A stretch of DNA of 15,975 bases, from assembly GCA_002471575.1 (NCBI GenBank), contig DKQG01000023.1, forward strand, positions 84,493-100,467. The letters run 5' to 3'. A program made the translations under genes and the position numbers. Shown here piece by piece: positions 7,651-14,650 of this stretch; position 1 is the stretch's first letter; each line of letters begins with the position of its first letter. Below the pieces are notes generated by a model, which did no database searches, was not told the DNA's origin, and saw nothing but the letters and a program-made list of their open reading frames with translations. Source of the stretch: Alphaproteobacteria bacterium UBA7314 (GTDB lineage Bacteria; Pseudomonadota; Alphaproteobacteria; MPNO01; UBA830).

Positions 7651-8234
7651 CCAATCAGGCCGTGAACGCGTCGGCGTAGTTCAGGCAGCAATTCGTCGTC
7701 GAACCAGCGGTTCTTTTTCTGCCAGCCATTGGTCCGCCAGCTGGGATGCGGGGTCGGCAGGATTTCGGGCAGGTAATCGCGCCAGGCCCGAACGGTTTCG
7801 GTCATATTCTTCTGGAGCTTCTTACCCAGATGATATGCTTGGGCGTAGGAGCCGATCAGCAACGTCAGTTCCACGTTCTCCAAGGTATCCAGCACGGGCG
7901 CATGCCACAGCGGCGCGCACTCCTTGCGCGGCGGATAGTCGCCACCATTTTCCATGGTACCGGGATAGCAGAACCCAATCGGGATGATGGCGAAGTTGTC
8001 TTCGTCGTAGAACGTGTTGTCGTCGACTTCCAGCCAGCCACGCAGGCGCTTGCCGCTGGGGTCATCCCATGGGACGCCGCTATTGTGCACGCGGATGCCG
8101 GGCGCCTGCCCTATAATGCAGATCTTCGCTTTCCGGGTACCGCGCACGACAGGACGGGCTCCCATGGGCAGATCCGCCTCACAATATGTGCAGGCGCGGA
8201 TATCACGGAATATCTGGTCAATTGTGTCAGGCAT
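7647..8234 (-). CDS. Uracil-DNA glycosylase family protein with [4Fe-4S]-type cysteines
   Basis: A 195-residue member of the uracil-DNA glycosylase superfamily (PF03167-like). Motif 1 is GQAPG at 42-46, continuing IRVHNSGVPWDDPSGKRLR; motif 2 is TPHPSW at 161-166. Four cysteines (Cys15, Cys18, Cys89, Cys106; CxxC, then C-x16-C) match the iron-sulfur cluster spacing of family 4-type enzymes. It would excise uracil or a related damaged base from DNA. Motif 1 has Gln rather than the GEAPG of classical family 4, and no Glu ends it, so the exact substrate is uncertain. The frame is open for 46 more codons, but the ATG at 8232-8234 starts the recognisable protein (MPDTIDQIFRDIRAC) with GGAAAG upstream. 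It leads an operon with two EamA transporters and is divergent from the phosphatase gene. Confidence 0.88.
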   Translation of the reverse strand: MPDTIDQIFRDIRACTYCEADLPMGARPVVRGTRKAKICIIGQAPGIRVHNSGVPWDDPSGKRLRGWLEVDDNTFYDEDNFAIIPIGFCYPGTMENGGDYPPRKECAPLWHAPVLDTLENVELTLLIGSYAQAYHLGKKLQKNMTETVRAWRDYLPEILPTPHPSWRTNGWQKKNRWFDDELLPELRRRVHGLIG

Positions 8235-8239
8235 TGGGC

Positions 8240-8254
8240 TTTCCGAAACGGAAA
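8240..8254. promoter_or_regulatory. Palindromic candidate operator in the divergent glycosylase/phosphatase region
   Basis: The sequence TTTCCG-AAA-CGGAAA is a perfect 6-bp inverted repeat with a 3-base spacer, in the 58-base gap between the divergent starts at 8234 and 8293. Its left part overlaps the purine-rich segment that would be the ribosome binding site of the glycosylase gene. It sits between a TTGGGC (8234-8239) and a TACTAT (8259-8264), a weak -35/-10-like pair (19-base spacing) for the phosphatase. Either a repressor site or an RNA hairpin on either transcript is possible. Confidence 0.35.
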
Positions 8255-8292
8255 AGGCTACTATACGCCTGCGCCAGACAGGGAGGCCATGC

Positions 8293-8772
8293 GTGTTCAA
8301 AGTGTTGTTTGTCTGTACCGGAAATATCTGCCGGTCGCCCACCGCCGAAGGCGTATTCCGGCATCTGGTCAACGAACGCGGGTTTGCAAACCAGATCCAC
8401 GCGGACTCAGCGGGAATCGGCTCTTGGCATGTCGGCGACCCGCCCGATCCGCGTTCGACGGAGACCGCTCTGGCCCGCGGCGTTGATATCCGTGACCAGC
8501 GCGCCCGGAAGGTTCGACCCTATGACTTTGAGGAATTCGATCTGCTGCTAGCCATGGACCACGGTCACTACGACGCCATGAACCGCGGCTGTCCGCCCGA
8601 ACTTCTGCAGCGCATCCGCATGTTGATGGACTACGCGCCGGACACGGGGACGCGCGATGTCCCGGATCCCTATTACGGTACGGGAGACGGCTTTGCCGAC
8701 GTATACGATATGATCGAGGCCGCGTCGCGCGGCCTACTGGCTGAGATCGAAGCAAATCATCTCGGCGGATAA
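8293..8772 (+). CDS. Low-molecular-weight protein tyrosine phosphatase
   Basis: A 159-residue cytosolic LMW-PTP. The active-site loop is CTGNICRS at residues 8-15 (C-x5-R with Cys8 nucleophile and Arg14), and the general acid is Asp125 in DPYYG at 125-129. SAGIGSWHVG at 39-48 is also typical. The start is GTG, chosen because GGGAGG at 8281-8286 lies 6 bases upstream and it gives the canonical N-terminus (VFKVLFVCTGN); the nearby ATG at 8289 is out of frame. Downstream, 16 bases after the stop, begins a decayed fructosamine/ribulosamine kinase. These two genes are commonly neighbours in bacteria, and some LMW-PTPs dephosphorylate protein-bound ribulosamine 5-phosphate, so the native role may be in protein deglycation rather than phosphotyrosine signalling (inference). 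The gene itself appears intact. Confidence 0.93.
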   Translation: MFKVLFVCTGNICRSPTAEGVFRHLVNERGFANQIHADSAGIGSWHVGDPPDPRSTETALARGVDIRDQRARKVRPYDFEEFDLLLAMDHGHYDAMNRGCPPELLQRIRMLMDYAPDTGTRDVPDPYYGTGDGFADVYDMIEAASRGLLAEIEANHLGG

Positions 8773-8788
8773 CCCTGCTCGGCGCGTC

Positions 8789-9002
8789 ATGCAAATCCTC
8801 GGCAGCGAATTACTTAAAATCTCTACTCTGTCGGGTGGAACGTTCAGAAACCTGACGCATATGACGCTCGCGGACGGTAAAGAACTGGTCGCATAAGAGG
8901 CGACGGGCGCGGGGACCGAGCAACTAGAAGGTTGGATGCTGCGGTATCTGGTGACGCAATCGGCGCTGCCCATGCCGCGCGTCATCCACACATACGATAC
9001 GC
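8789..9002 (+). pseudogene. Fructosamine/ribulosamine 3-kinase, N-terminal remnant
   Basis: About 71 codons of the N-terminal lobe of a fructosamine-kinase family protein (PF03881-like). The ATG at 8789 starts a frame with LSGGTFRNLTHMTLADGKELVA, here split by position, then TAA at 8894-8896, and continues in the same frame with EATGAGTEQLEGWMLRYL and ALPMPRVIHTYDTLL. In intact relatives the residue after LVA is the ATP-binding Lys, so a single AAA-to-TAA change explains the stop. Similarity ends near 9000, where the sequence becomes cysteine synthase in another frame, so about 200 residues including the catalytic loop are gone. It lies 16 bases after the LMW-PTP stop, the usual place for this gene. 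It cannot make an active kinase. Confidence 0.8.
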
Positions 9003-9365
9003 TCCTTCGGCGAACTGGCTCGCGAGGGGAGCTCGATCAGTCACGGCATCGGGCAGGGCTGTATCACCGGCAACGTCGTCTAGGCTCCGGTCAACCTGCC
9101 GATCCGCCCACCCGATGCAGAGGCCCTCCCCATGGTGTTTGATTCGCTGAAAGAAGAACGCCTTTTGCCGGGTGGGTCGTTCGGCATCAATGTAGCAGTC
9201 GTAATGCGTCTCGCTCAGAAGCCTCGTCCCGGCCATACCATCGTGACCGGCCTCTATGACGGCGGCCCGAGTAATCAGTCCGAGCTGTTCAACTCGGAAT
9301 TCCTTGGGGAAAAAGACCCGCCCGCGCCGGACTGTTTGTACGTGGCGGTCGCAAACTACCGGTAA
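9003..9365 (+). pseudogene. cysK: Cysteine synthase A (CysK-like), C-terminal remnant
   Basis: About 120 codons resembling the C-terminal third of PLP-dependent cysteine synthase. Recognisable blocks, in order, are GELAREGSSISHGIGQG, then ITGNVV, a TAG at 9081-9083, APVNLPIRPPDAEALPMVFD, GGSFGINVAVVMRLAQ, GHTIVTGLYDGG and LFNSEFLGEK. In intact CysK proteins these read close to GSSITEGIGQG, DEEALPIVFD, GGSSGINVAGAIRLA, GHTIVTVLCD and SKLFNPEFL. The N-terminal two thirds, with the PLP lysine, are missing, and the frame has an internal stop and several substitutions at conserved positions. It is fused directly to the kinase remnant, which points to a deletion or rearrangement joining two formerly separate genes. 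Its last 10 bases overlap the 3' end of the convergent aminopeptidase gene. Confidence 0.8.
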
Positions 9366-10735
9366 CGTTTTTCCAGCATCTCAAACACGGCCCGCAGAGA
9401 CTGTGCTTCGCCGCCGACAGGTCGTCCGGGACGTGGCGAAGTGTTCCACGCCATAATGTCGAAATGCGCCCAGGGCGTCTCTTCGCTGACGAACTCCTGT
9501 AGATACAGCGCCGCCGTGATGGCGCCGCCGAACCCGCCTTCGGATACGTTGTTGATATCGGCCACCTTGCTGTCGAGCAACTTGCGGTAAGGCTGCCAGA
9601 GGGGCAGGCGCCACAACGGATCTTGTACCGTGGCCGCAGCTTGTTCGAGATCACCTGCGAGCCCTTCGTCATTGCAGAACATCGCCGCCAGTTCGATGCC
9701 GACCGCGACCCGCGCCGCACCCGTCAGCGTCGCAAAATCGACGATCATGTCAGGTTTCTCCGAGTCGGCCGCGGCCAGCGCATCGCACATTACCAGGCGC
9801 CCTTCGGCGTCGGTGTTGCCGATTTCGACCGTGATTCCCTTGCGGGTCTTGATCACGTCCAGCGGGCGTATTGCGTTACCGGCCACGTTGTTTTCCACCG
9901 CCGGCACCAACATGCGAAGCCGAACCGGCAGTTTCAATGCCATAATAAGGCTGGCAAGGCCCAACGCATGCGCGCCGCCGCCCATGTCCTTTTTCATCCT
10001 CAGCATCCCGGCCGCCGGTTTGAGGTCGAGCCCTCCGGTGTCGAAGCACACGCCCTTGCCCACGATCGACACTCTGGGGTCCGATTTCTTCCCCCATCGT
10101 AAATCGATCAGCCTAGGCGGATCATCGCTCGCCCTGCCGACCGCATGAATGGTCGGAAACTTCTGTCTCAGCAGCGCATCTCCGGTGATGACTTTAACAT
10201 CCGCCTTAAACCGTTTGCCAAGCTTGCGCGCCTCCGACGCCAACTGAGACGGCCCCATGTCTTCTGCCGGCGTGTTAATCAGATCGCGAACGAGCGAAAT
10301 CGCACCCGCCATGGCATTGACTCGCGCCCTGTCGGCGCGAGCCGGCCAGACCAGCGTCGGCAGCTTCCGCGATTTTCCGGACTTGTAGGTATCGAACTTG
10401 TATCCGCCGAGAGCCCAACCGGTCGCCGCGGCGGTTGCGCCCGCGGCCCCCATACGGGCGTCGATCCGGTAACTGCCCGTGGGCAGGCTCGTCGGCAGGC
10501 TGGCGTAATCCCACATGCCGTCGTGGTTTTCGACGCCCAGAAGAACCCGCGATAACGCACCGTTCGCTGCGGATACCAGGCTGATCTGCCCCGGCTTCGC
10601 CCTGAAACCCGATGATTTCACCCATGCCTGAATATCTTTGGGTTCTCTCCCAAGCCATGCCTCGAAGACCGCGGTTTCAATCGGGGTCACGGGAATAGTT
10701 TTCGGGTCTGTTTTCGATTTGAAACTGGCGGTCAC
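9356..10735 (-). CDS. M17 leucyl aminopeptidase family protein
   Basis: A 459-residue cytosolic metalloaminopeptidase of family M17, which removes N-terminal residues from peptides and usually forms hexamers with two metals per subunit. The catalytic domain is complete: Lys227 (VGKG), Asp232 (FDTGG), Lys239 (DLKP), Asp250 (MKKD), and Asp309, Glu311 and Arg313 in NTDAEGRL at 307-314. The spacing from Lys227 to each of these equals that in E. coli PepA (Lys270 to Asp275, Lys282, Asp293, Asp352, Glu354, Arg356). The N-terminal domain is the short, divergent type seen in many alphaproteobacteria. I chose the GTG at 10733-10735, with GGGAG at 10742-10746 6 bases upstream, over a TTG 27 bases further up with no such site. 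Stop is TAG, overlapping the end of the cysK remnant. Confidence 0.93.
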   Translation of the reverse strand: MTASFKSKTDPKTIPVTPIETAVFEAWLGREPKDIQAWVKSSGFRAKPGQISLVSAANGALSRVLLGVENHDGMWDYASLPTSLPTGSYRIDARMGAAGATAAATGWALGGYKFDTYKSGKSRKLPTLVWPARADRARVNAMAGAISLVRDLINTPAEDMGPSQLASEARKLGKRFKADVKVITGDALLRQKFPTIHAVGRASDDPPRLIDLRWGKKSDPRVSIVGKGVCFDTGGLDLKPAAGMLRMKKDMGGGAHALGLASLIMALKLPVRLRMLVPAVENNVAGNAIRPLDVIKTRKGITVEIGNTDAEGRLVMCDALAAADSEKPDMIVDFATLTGAARVAVGIELAAMFCNDEGLAGDLEQAAATVQDPLWRLPLWQPYRKLLDSKVADINNVSEGGFGGAITAALYLQEFVSEETPWAHFDIMAWNTSPRPGRPVGGEAQSLRAVFEMLEKRYR

Positions 10736-10768
10736 ACTACGCTCCCGGTTATCCGGTTCCAAATATAG

Positions 10769-10975
10769 CGATTGTCCGGCGTTGTACTAGGGGCAGGAGT
10801 ACTTGGTCCCGCGGCTTTACCGGCAACCGGGGATCGGTAAAGCTGGCCGGATATAGAGTTTATGGGCAAAAATTCGGCAATTACGGTGCCGTTACCCTTC
10901 GGAGGCAGCATCTGGTCCGTGACGAATGGGCCCAAGAGGATTGACCCGCAGATTATCGTGCTGGGCAAATATTAA
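10769..10975 (+). pseudogene. Possible decayed short gene, unrecognised
   Basis: This lies in the 358-base gap between the aminopeptidase start and the substrate-binding protein stop. On the plus strand one frame reads a hydrophobic, signal-like segment (LSGVVLGAGVLGPAALPA), a TAA at 10838-10840, then a protein-like stretch (SWPDIEFMGKNSAITV, then PLPFGGSIWSVTNGPKRI) ending DPQIIVLGKY and a TAA at 10973-10975. Third positions are G/C-rich as in the neighbouring genes, which suggests real coding ancestry. It may be a small exported protein gene with one stop mutation, or the 37-codon ORF from the ATG at 10862 alone. I do not recognise the family. The rest of the gap (10976-11060) shows nothing I can name. 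Confidence 0.3.
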
Positions 10976-11060
10976 GGGCAGAGGCCTGTTTTGCGCCCTC
11001 GGTATTCGCGACAGCGTTGTCGTTGGCGGCAACAATTGTAAACATCCGTTAGGGATATCC

Positions 11061-11084
11061 AAAAAATCTCAATATTTCATTAAG
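11061..11084 (-). terminator. Weak AT-rich hairpin plus T-run after the substrate-binding protein gene
   Basis: Read on the minus strand, CTTAAT (11084-11079), loop GAAAT, ATTGAG (11073-11068) forms a 6-bp stem with one G-T pair, then A and six T residues (11066-11061). It starts 10 bases after the stop codon of the substrate-binding protein, the right place for a terminator of the GST/binding-protein operon. The stem has only two G/C-containing pairs apart from the wobble, so it is weak. Confidence 0.4.
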
Positions 11085-11093
11085 GATTAGGGT

Positions 11094-12008
11094 TTACCAA
11101 AGGTTACTAAACTCGGTCGCGACAATGTCCTCGAATGCCGGATCGCTCGTCATCAGGCCCATGTCTCGGCAAAACGCATTCATACCCGTGACAAAGTCGG
11201 GCGTAATTGACGCATCGTAAAACGGCAGGTCGCGTTCCACTACCTGGGCGATCAGCGCGGTTTCGGCTTCGGGAAAGCTTTTACGCCCCACCTCGGTCGC
11301 CAGGCCGACATCTCTCTTCATCGCCTTCTGCACGTTGACGATGGCGCGGACCGCGGCCGCTACAGTGTCAGGCTGTTCGTCGATCATCGTCTGCGTTGTC
11401 GCAAAAACCGGCTGGGTAAAATTGAATGACGCCGCCGGCCCCACACCGCGACGGGGATCGAGCACGATCTTACCAACGCCCTTGGTCACCGCGACTTCCG
11501 CCCCCATGCCATTGGCCCAGAATGCGTCGATCTTTCCGTCCTCGAGCGCGGCAGCAGCGGTCACGCCGAACGAAACGCCTGGTACAACAGTGCCGGGAAT
11601 AGGTGCAATGTTCACGTCCTTGTCCGGATCGATACCTTCTTCTTTCAACAGAGCGCGCAAGCCCAGATCGACCCATGGCGCCGCACCGATGTTCAGTCCC
11701 TTAAGGGCCTGCGCATCACCCAGCGCTATATTCAGGTCCTTCCGCGCAACAAGGAACCAGTACATGCCCTGCGACAGGGCGCAGACCAGTTTCGCGCCCT
11801 CCCATTCCGGAAATCCAGCAAGTGTCGAATGCGCGGACCCGCCAACGAAATCGACCTTGCCGTCGCGCAACGCCTTATTGGCATCGTCAACGGGGAAGAT
11901 CAGCTCGTAGGTCATGTCGAGACCTTCTTTTTCGAAGAAACCAAGCTCTACCGCGGCAGGCGCCGGCAGGTAGGAATTCGAAATCAGGTCGGGAACGGCG
12001 ATTTTCAT
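11094..12008 (-). CDS. NMT1/THI5-like (ABC-type) substrate-binding protein lacking a signal peptide
   Basis: A 304-residue type-2 periplasmic-binding-fold protein of the NMT1/THI5-like or SsuA/NrtA-like group. It begins directly with the first beta strand (MKIAVPDLISNSYLPAPAA), followed by ELGFFEKEGLDM, the pattern where these proteins normally begin after their leader; DGKVDFVGGSAHSTLAG and LKGLNIGA are further family patterns. ABC-linked members bind sulfonates, nitrate, pyrimidine precursors of thiamine or riboflavin. No hydrophobic leader or lipobox is present, and AAGGA (12018-12022) 9 bases upstream supports this ATG. No ATPase or permease gene is adjacent. It lacks the CCCFC motif of eukaryotic THI5 enzymes. 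It may be a cytosolic binding protein or enzyme (inference). It is 25 bases downstream of the glutathione S-transferase gene and probably co-transcribed with it. Confidence 0.8.
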   Translation of the reverse strand: MKIAVPDLISNSYLPAPAAVELGFFEKEGLDMTYELIFPVDDANKALRDGKVDFVGGSAHSTLAGFPEWEGAKLVCALSQGMYWFLVARKDLNIALGDAQALKGLNIGAAPWVDLGLRALLKEEGIDPDKDVNIAPIPGTVVPGVSFGVTAAAALEDGKIDAFWANGMGAEVAVTKGVGKIVLDPRRGVGPAASFNFTQPVFATTQTMIDEQPDTVAAAVRAIVNVQKAMKRDVGLATEVGRKSFPEAETALIAQVVERDLPFYDASITPDFVTGMNAFCRDMGLMTSDPAFEDIVATEFSNLW

Positions 12009-12033
12009 GAGTCTGTTTCCTTATTTTACTCTG

Positions 12034-12657
12034 TCAGCCTTGGCTGAAATCCAGGCCTTTTTGGACGCCCGAACGGGCGCCGATTTCTTCGTACCAACGA
12101 TCTATGTTGGGGCACTCCACTGTGAACTGGGGAACCACCGCCTTGGCTCGGTAGACGACGGGGTAAAACGCAAAATCGGCGATCGAAATCTCGTCGGCGC
12201 CGGCGTATTTCTGATCGGCCATCAACCCGTTCCAGTATTTCAGGTAGCGGTTAAACCGTGCGCCGAAATCGTCCACTGTCGGCTGGTGCGGATTTTCCAT
12301 GCGGCCGATCGTAAGTATCGCCATCAGCACTCCAGTCATATCGGTCGCGATCGACATGGTGTTGCGCCAGAAAATCATATCCGTCGCCAGATGATCAGGC
12401 ATGAACTTACCGGTTTTCGTGGCGAGATAGGTCAGTATCGTCATTGACTGGGTCAGCGTCATCGGCGTGCCGTCTGGCCCATCCGGATCGATAATCGTGG
12501 GGATCAGACCCATCGGATTCAGCGCCAGGTACTCTTCAGATTTGTTCGCACCCTCCAACAGGTTCACCGGATGCAGCGTGTAATCCAGCCCAGTCTCATC
12601 CAACATAATCTTGGCGCGCAGTCCATTCGACGTCGGCGCCGCGTACAGGTCGATCAT
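12034..12657 (-). CDS. Glutathione S-transferase family protein, Nu-class (YfcG)-like
   Basis: A 207-residue cytosolic GST-fold protein. The N-terminal thioredoxin-like domain (about 1-85) begins MIDLYAAPTSNG, with Thr9 and Asn11 at the positions used by E. coli YfcG (Nu class) for glutathione contact. It has the cis-Pro53 (LIPTI) and QSM at 70-72 where ESG/ES is usual. The helical C-terminal domain contains the conserved SIADFAFYPVVYR. Nu-class enzymes have disulfide reductase activity with two bound glutathiones, so a thiol-redox role is plausible here (inference from family). The ATG is supported by GGGAGG at 12663-12668, 5 bases upstream. It is the first gene of an apparent two-gene unit with the substrate-binding protein. 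Confidence 0.9.
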   Translation of the reverse strand: MIDLYAAPTSNGLRAKIMLDETGLDYTLHPVNLLEGANKSEEYLALNPMGLIPTIIDPDGPDGTPMTLTQSMTILTYLATKTGKFMPDHLATDMIFWRNTMSIATDMTGVLMAILTIGRMENPHQPTVDDFGARFNRYLKYWNGLMADQKYAGADEISIADFAFYPVVYRAKAVVPQFTVECPNIDRWYEEIGARSGVQKGLDFSQG

Positions 12658-12745
12658 GTCATCCTCCCAATCGATGTATCGTTCGCCGATTGATTAACAT
12701 GTTTGAAAACGGCGGGCGAGACATCCGCGATCTAGGCGGTTGGTT

Positions 12746-14650
12746 CTAGCCGACACCTTCCTCCGCCGCTTCCAGTTCGTGATGCGCAATGAGCCAGGCT
12801 TCCTCGGCCTCTGCCAGTTGCTGCGATATCCAGCCAAGATCTTTCTGCATGCAAACGAGCGCATCCGCAGACCCTTCATAAAGTTCAGGATCGGCCATTT
12901 TCTGCTCGATCTCCGCCTTGTCGGCGGCGAGTTTCTCCATATGCTTTTCCAGCCGCGTGACCTGCTTGCGTAGGGGTGCCAGCGCCTGACGTTTCTCGGC
13001 CGCCTGGCGGCGCTTTTCACGTTTGTCGACAGCCGATACCTCGGATTTTTCAGGCATCTGCGCGGCATTATTTGCGACCGCCTTTTTGCTTCCGCCAAGA
13101 AGCAGCGCTTTGTATTCGTCCAGATTACCGTCATAGGCCGTCACCCCGCCATCGGCGACCAACCAGAACCGGTCTGCGGTGAGTTCTAGGACATGTGGAT
13201 CGTGACTAACGATCACCACCGCACCGGCAAAACCGTTGATTGCCTGGATCAGCGCTTGGCGGGAATCGACGTCAAGATGGTTAGTTGGTTCGTCTAACAG
13301 CAGGATATGCGGTGCGTCGCAAGTCATCAGTGCAAAGAGCAGCCGCGCTTTTTCACCACCCGACAGGTTCGCGATCCTGGTGTCGGCCCGCTGCTGGCTG
13401 AACCCGAACCGCCCCAGCTGGCTGCGCAGCTGTTCGTCGCGGTCATCGGGACGTTTTCGCCCTAACTCAATTACCGGTGTCGCGTCCACATCCAATTCGT
13501 CGGTCTGGTGCTGGGCGAAATAACCAACCCTTAGCTTGGGCGCGGCCGTGACCGTGCCTAAGATTGTCGGCAAGCGCCCGGCCAGCAGCCGGATGAGCGT
13601 CGATTTGCCGTTTCCGTTGGCACCGATCAATGCAATGCGATCGTCTTCGTCGAGCCGGAGGGACAGGTTTTTCAGCACCGGTGTACCGGCATAACCGACT
13701 GCGGCGTTGAGGACGCTGAACAGCGGCGGCGCAAGCGGTGGGTCAGGGTCGGGGAAATTGAAGGTGACCGGCGGGCCATCGGAAAATTCCGGTATCGGTT
13801 CCATCCTTTCCAGCATCTTAATCCGCGATTGGGCCTGCTTCGCCTTGGTCGCTTTGTATCGAAAACGGTCGACGAATTTCTGTATGTGCGCGCGCTGCGC
13901 GTCCTGCTTTGAGCGCGCGCGCGCGTTCTGTTCCAATCGCATCCGTCGCGAGGCTTCGAATCGGTCGTAACCGCCCTGATAGAGCGTAAGCCGGCCGTTT
14001 TCGAGGTGGACGATTTCCTGTACGACCCGGTTCAGCAGGCCGCGATCGTGGCTGACGATCACGATTGTACCGTCGTATCGGCGGAGATATTCCTCCAGCC
14101 ACAATGCGGCTTCGAGGTCGAGATGGTTGGTCGGTTCGTCGAGCAGCAGCAGGTCGGGTTTCATGAAAAGTAGCGATGCCAGCATCACCCGCATGCGCCA
14201 GCCGCCTGAAAATTCATTTAACGATCTTCGTTGCGACGCCTCGTCGAAACCCAAGCCTGCGAGAATACGCGCGGCCCGCGACCGGGCGCTATGCGCCTCC
14301 TTTTCAGTCAACCGCTCTTGAATTGCTGCAATCCGATCGGGATCGGTCGCTGTTTCGGCCTCGGCCCTCAATCCCAGCAGCTCGGTATCTGCGGCCACTA
14401 CCGCATCTACCAGCGAGCCGGTACCTTCCGGCGCTTCCTGCCGGGTGACCCCGATGCGCCAGCGTGACGGTAAGGTTATAAATCCGCCATCTGCCTCCAG
14501 CTCTTGCATGATCAGTTTCAGCAGTGTCGTCTTGCCGGTGCCGTTGCGACCCACCAGTCCGACGCGGTGTCCTGCCGGCACTGAAGCCGACGCCCCATCG
14601 AACAACACCCTGGGGCCGATCCGGTAGGTGAGATTTTCGATCTGCAACAT
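12746..14650 (-). CDS. yheS: ABC-F family ribosome-associated ATPase, YheS-type
   Basis: A 634-residue cytosolic ABC-F protein with two ATPase domains and no membrane segment. Domain 1 has Walker A in GLVGRNGTGKTT (31-42), signature EFSGGWRMR and LLLLDEPTNHLDLE. The inter-domain P-site tRNA interaction linker contains ATKAKQAQSRIKMLERME, as in E. coli YheS. Domain 2 has Walker A GANGNGKSTL, signature LSGGEKARL and LLLDEPTNHLDVD. A charged C-terminal coiled coil of about 90 residues (KREKRRQAAEKRQAL, LEKHMEKLAADKAEIEQK) ends the protein. Length and order match YheS (637 residues). Such proteins bind the ribosomal E site and ease stalled peptide-bond formation. No ribosome binding site precedes the ATG; instead a GC-rich hairpin abuts it. 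It is transcribed alone, divergent from the amidohydrolase. Confidence 0.95.
   Translation of the reverse strand: MLQIENLTYRIGPRVLFDGASASVPAGHRVGLVGRNGTGKTTLLKLIMQELEADGGFITLPSRWRIGVTRQEAPEGTGSLVDAVVAADTELLGLRAEAETATDPDRIAAIQERLTEKEAHSARSRAARILAGLGFDEASQRRSLNEFSGGWRMRVMLASLLFMKPDLLLLDEPTNHLDLEAALWLEEYLRRYDGTIVIVSHDRGLLNRVVQEIVHLENGRLTLYQGGYDRFEASRRMRLEQNARARSKQDAQRAHIQKFVDRFRYKATKAKQAQSRIKMLERMEPIPEFSDGPPVTFNFPDPDPPLAPPLFSVLNAAVGYAGTPVLKNLSLRLDEDDRIALIGANGNGKSTLIRLLAGRLPTILGTVTAAPKLRVGYFAQHQTDELDVDATPVIELGRKRPDDRDEQLRSQLGRFGFSQQRADTRIANLSGGEKARLLFALMTCDAPHILLLDEPTNHLDVDSRQALIQAINGFAGAVVIVSHDPHVLELTADRFWLVADGGVTAYDGNLDEYKALLLGGSKKAVANNAAQMPEKSEVSAVDKREKRRQAAEKRQALAPLRKQVTRLEKHMEKLAADKAEIEQKMADPELYEGSADALVCMQKDLGWISQQLAEAEEAWLIAHHELEAAEEGVG

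Noticed and set aside
11094..12008. Eukaryotic-type THI5 HMP-phosphate synthase
   Set aside because: The CCCFC motif required by THI5 enzymes is absent, so only the fold-level NMT1/THI5-like label is justified.
13913..13925. Alternating GC tract of 13 bases (possible Z-DNA)
   Set aside because: It lies inside yheS, encodes the normal Ala-Arg-rich linker region, and is explained by codon choice in a GC-rich gene.
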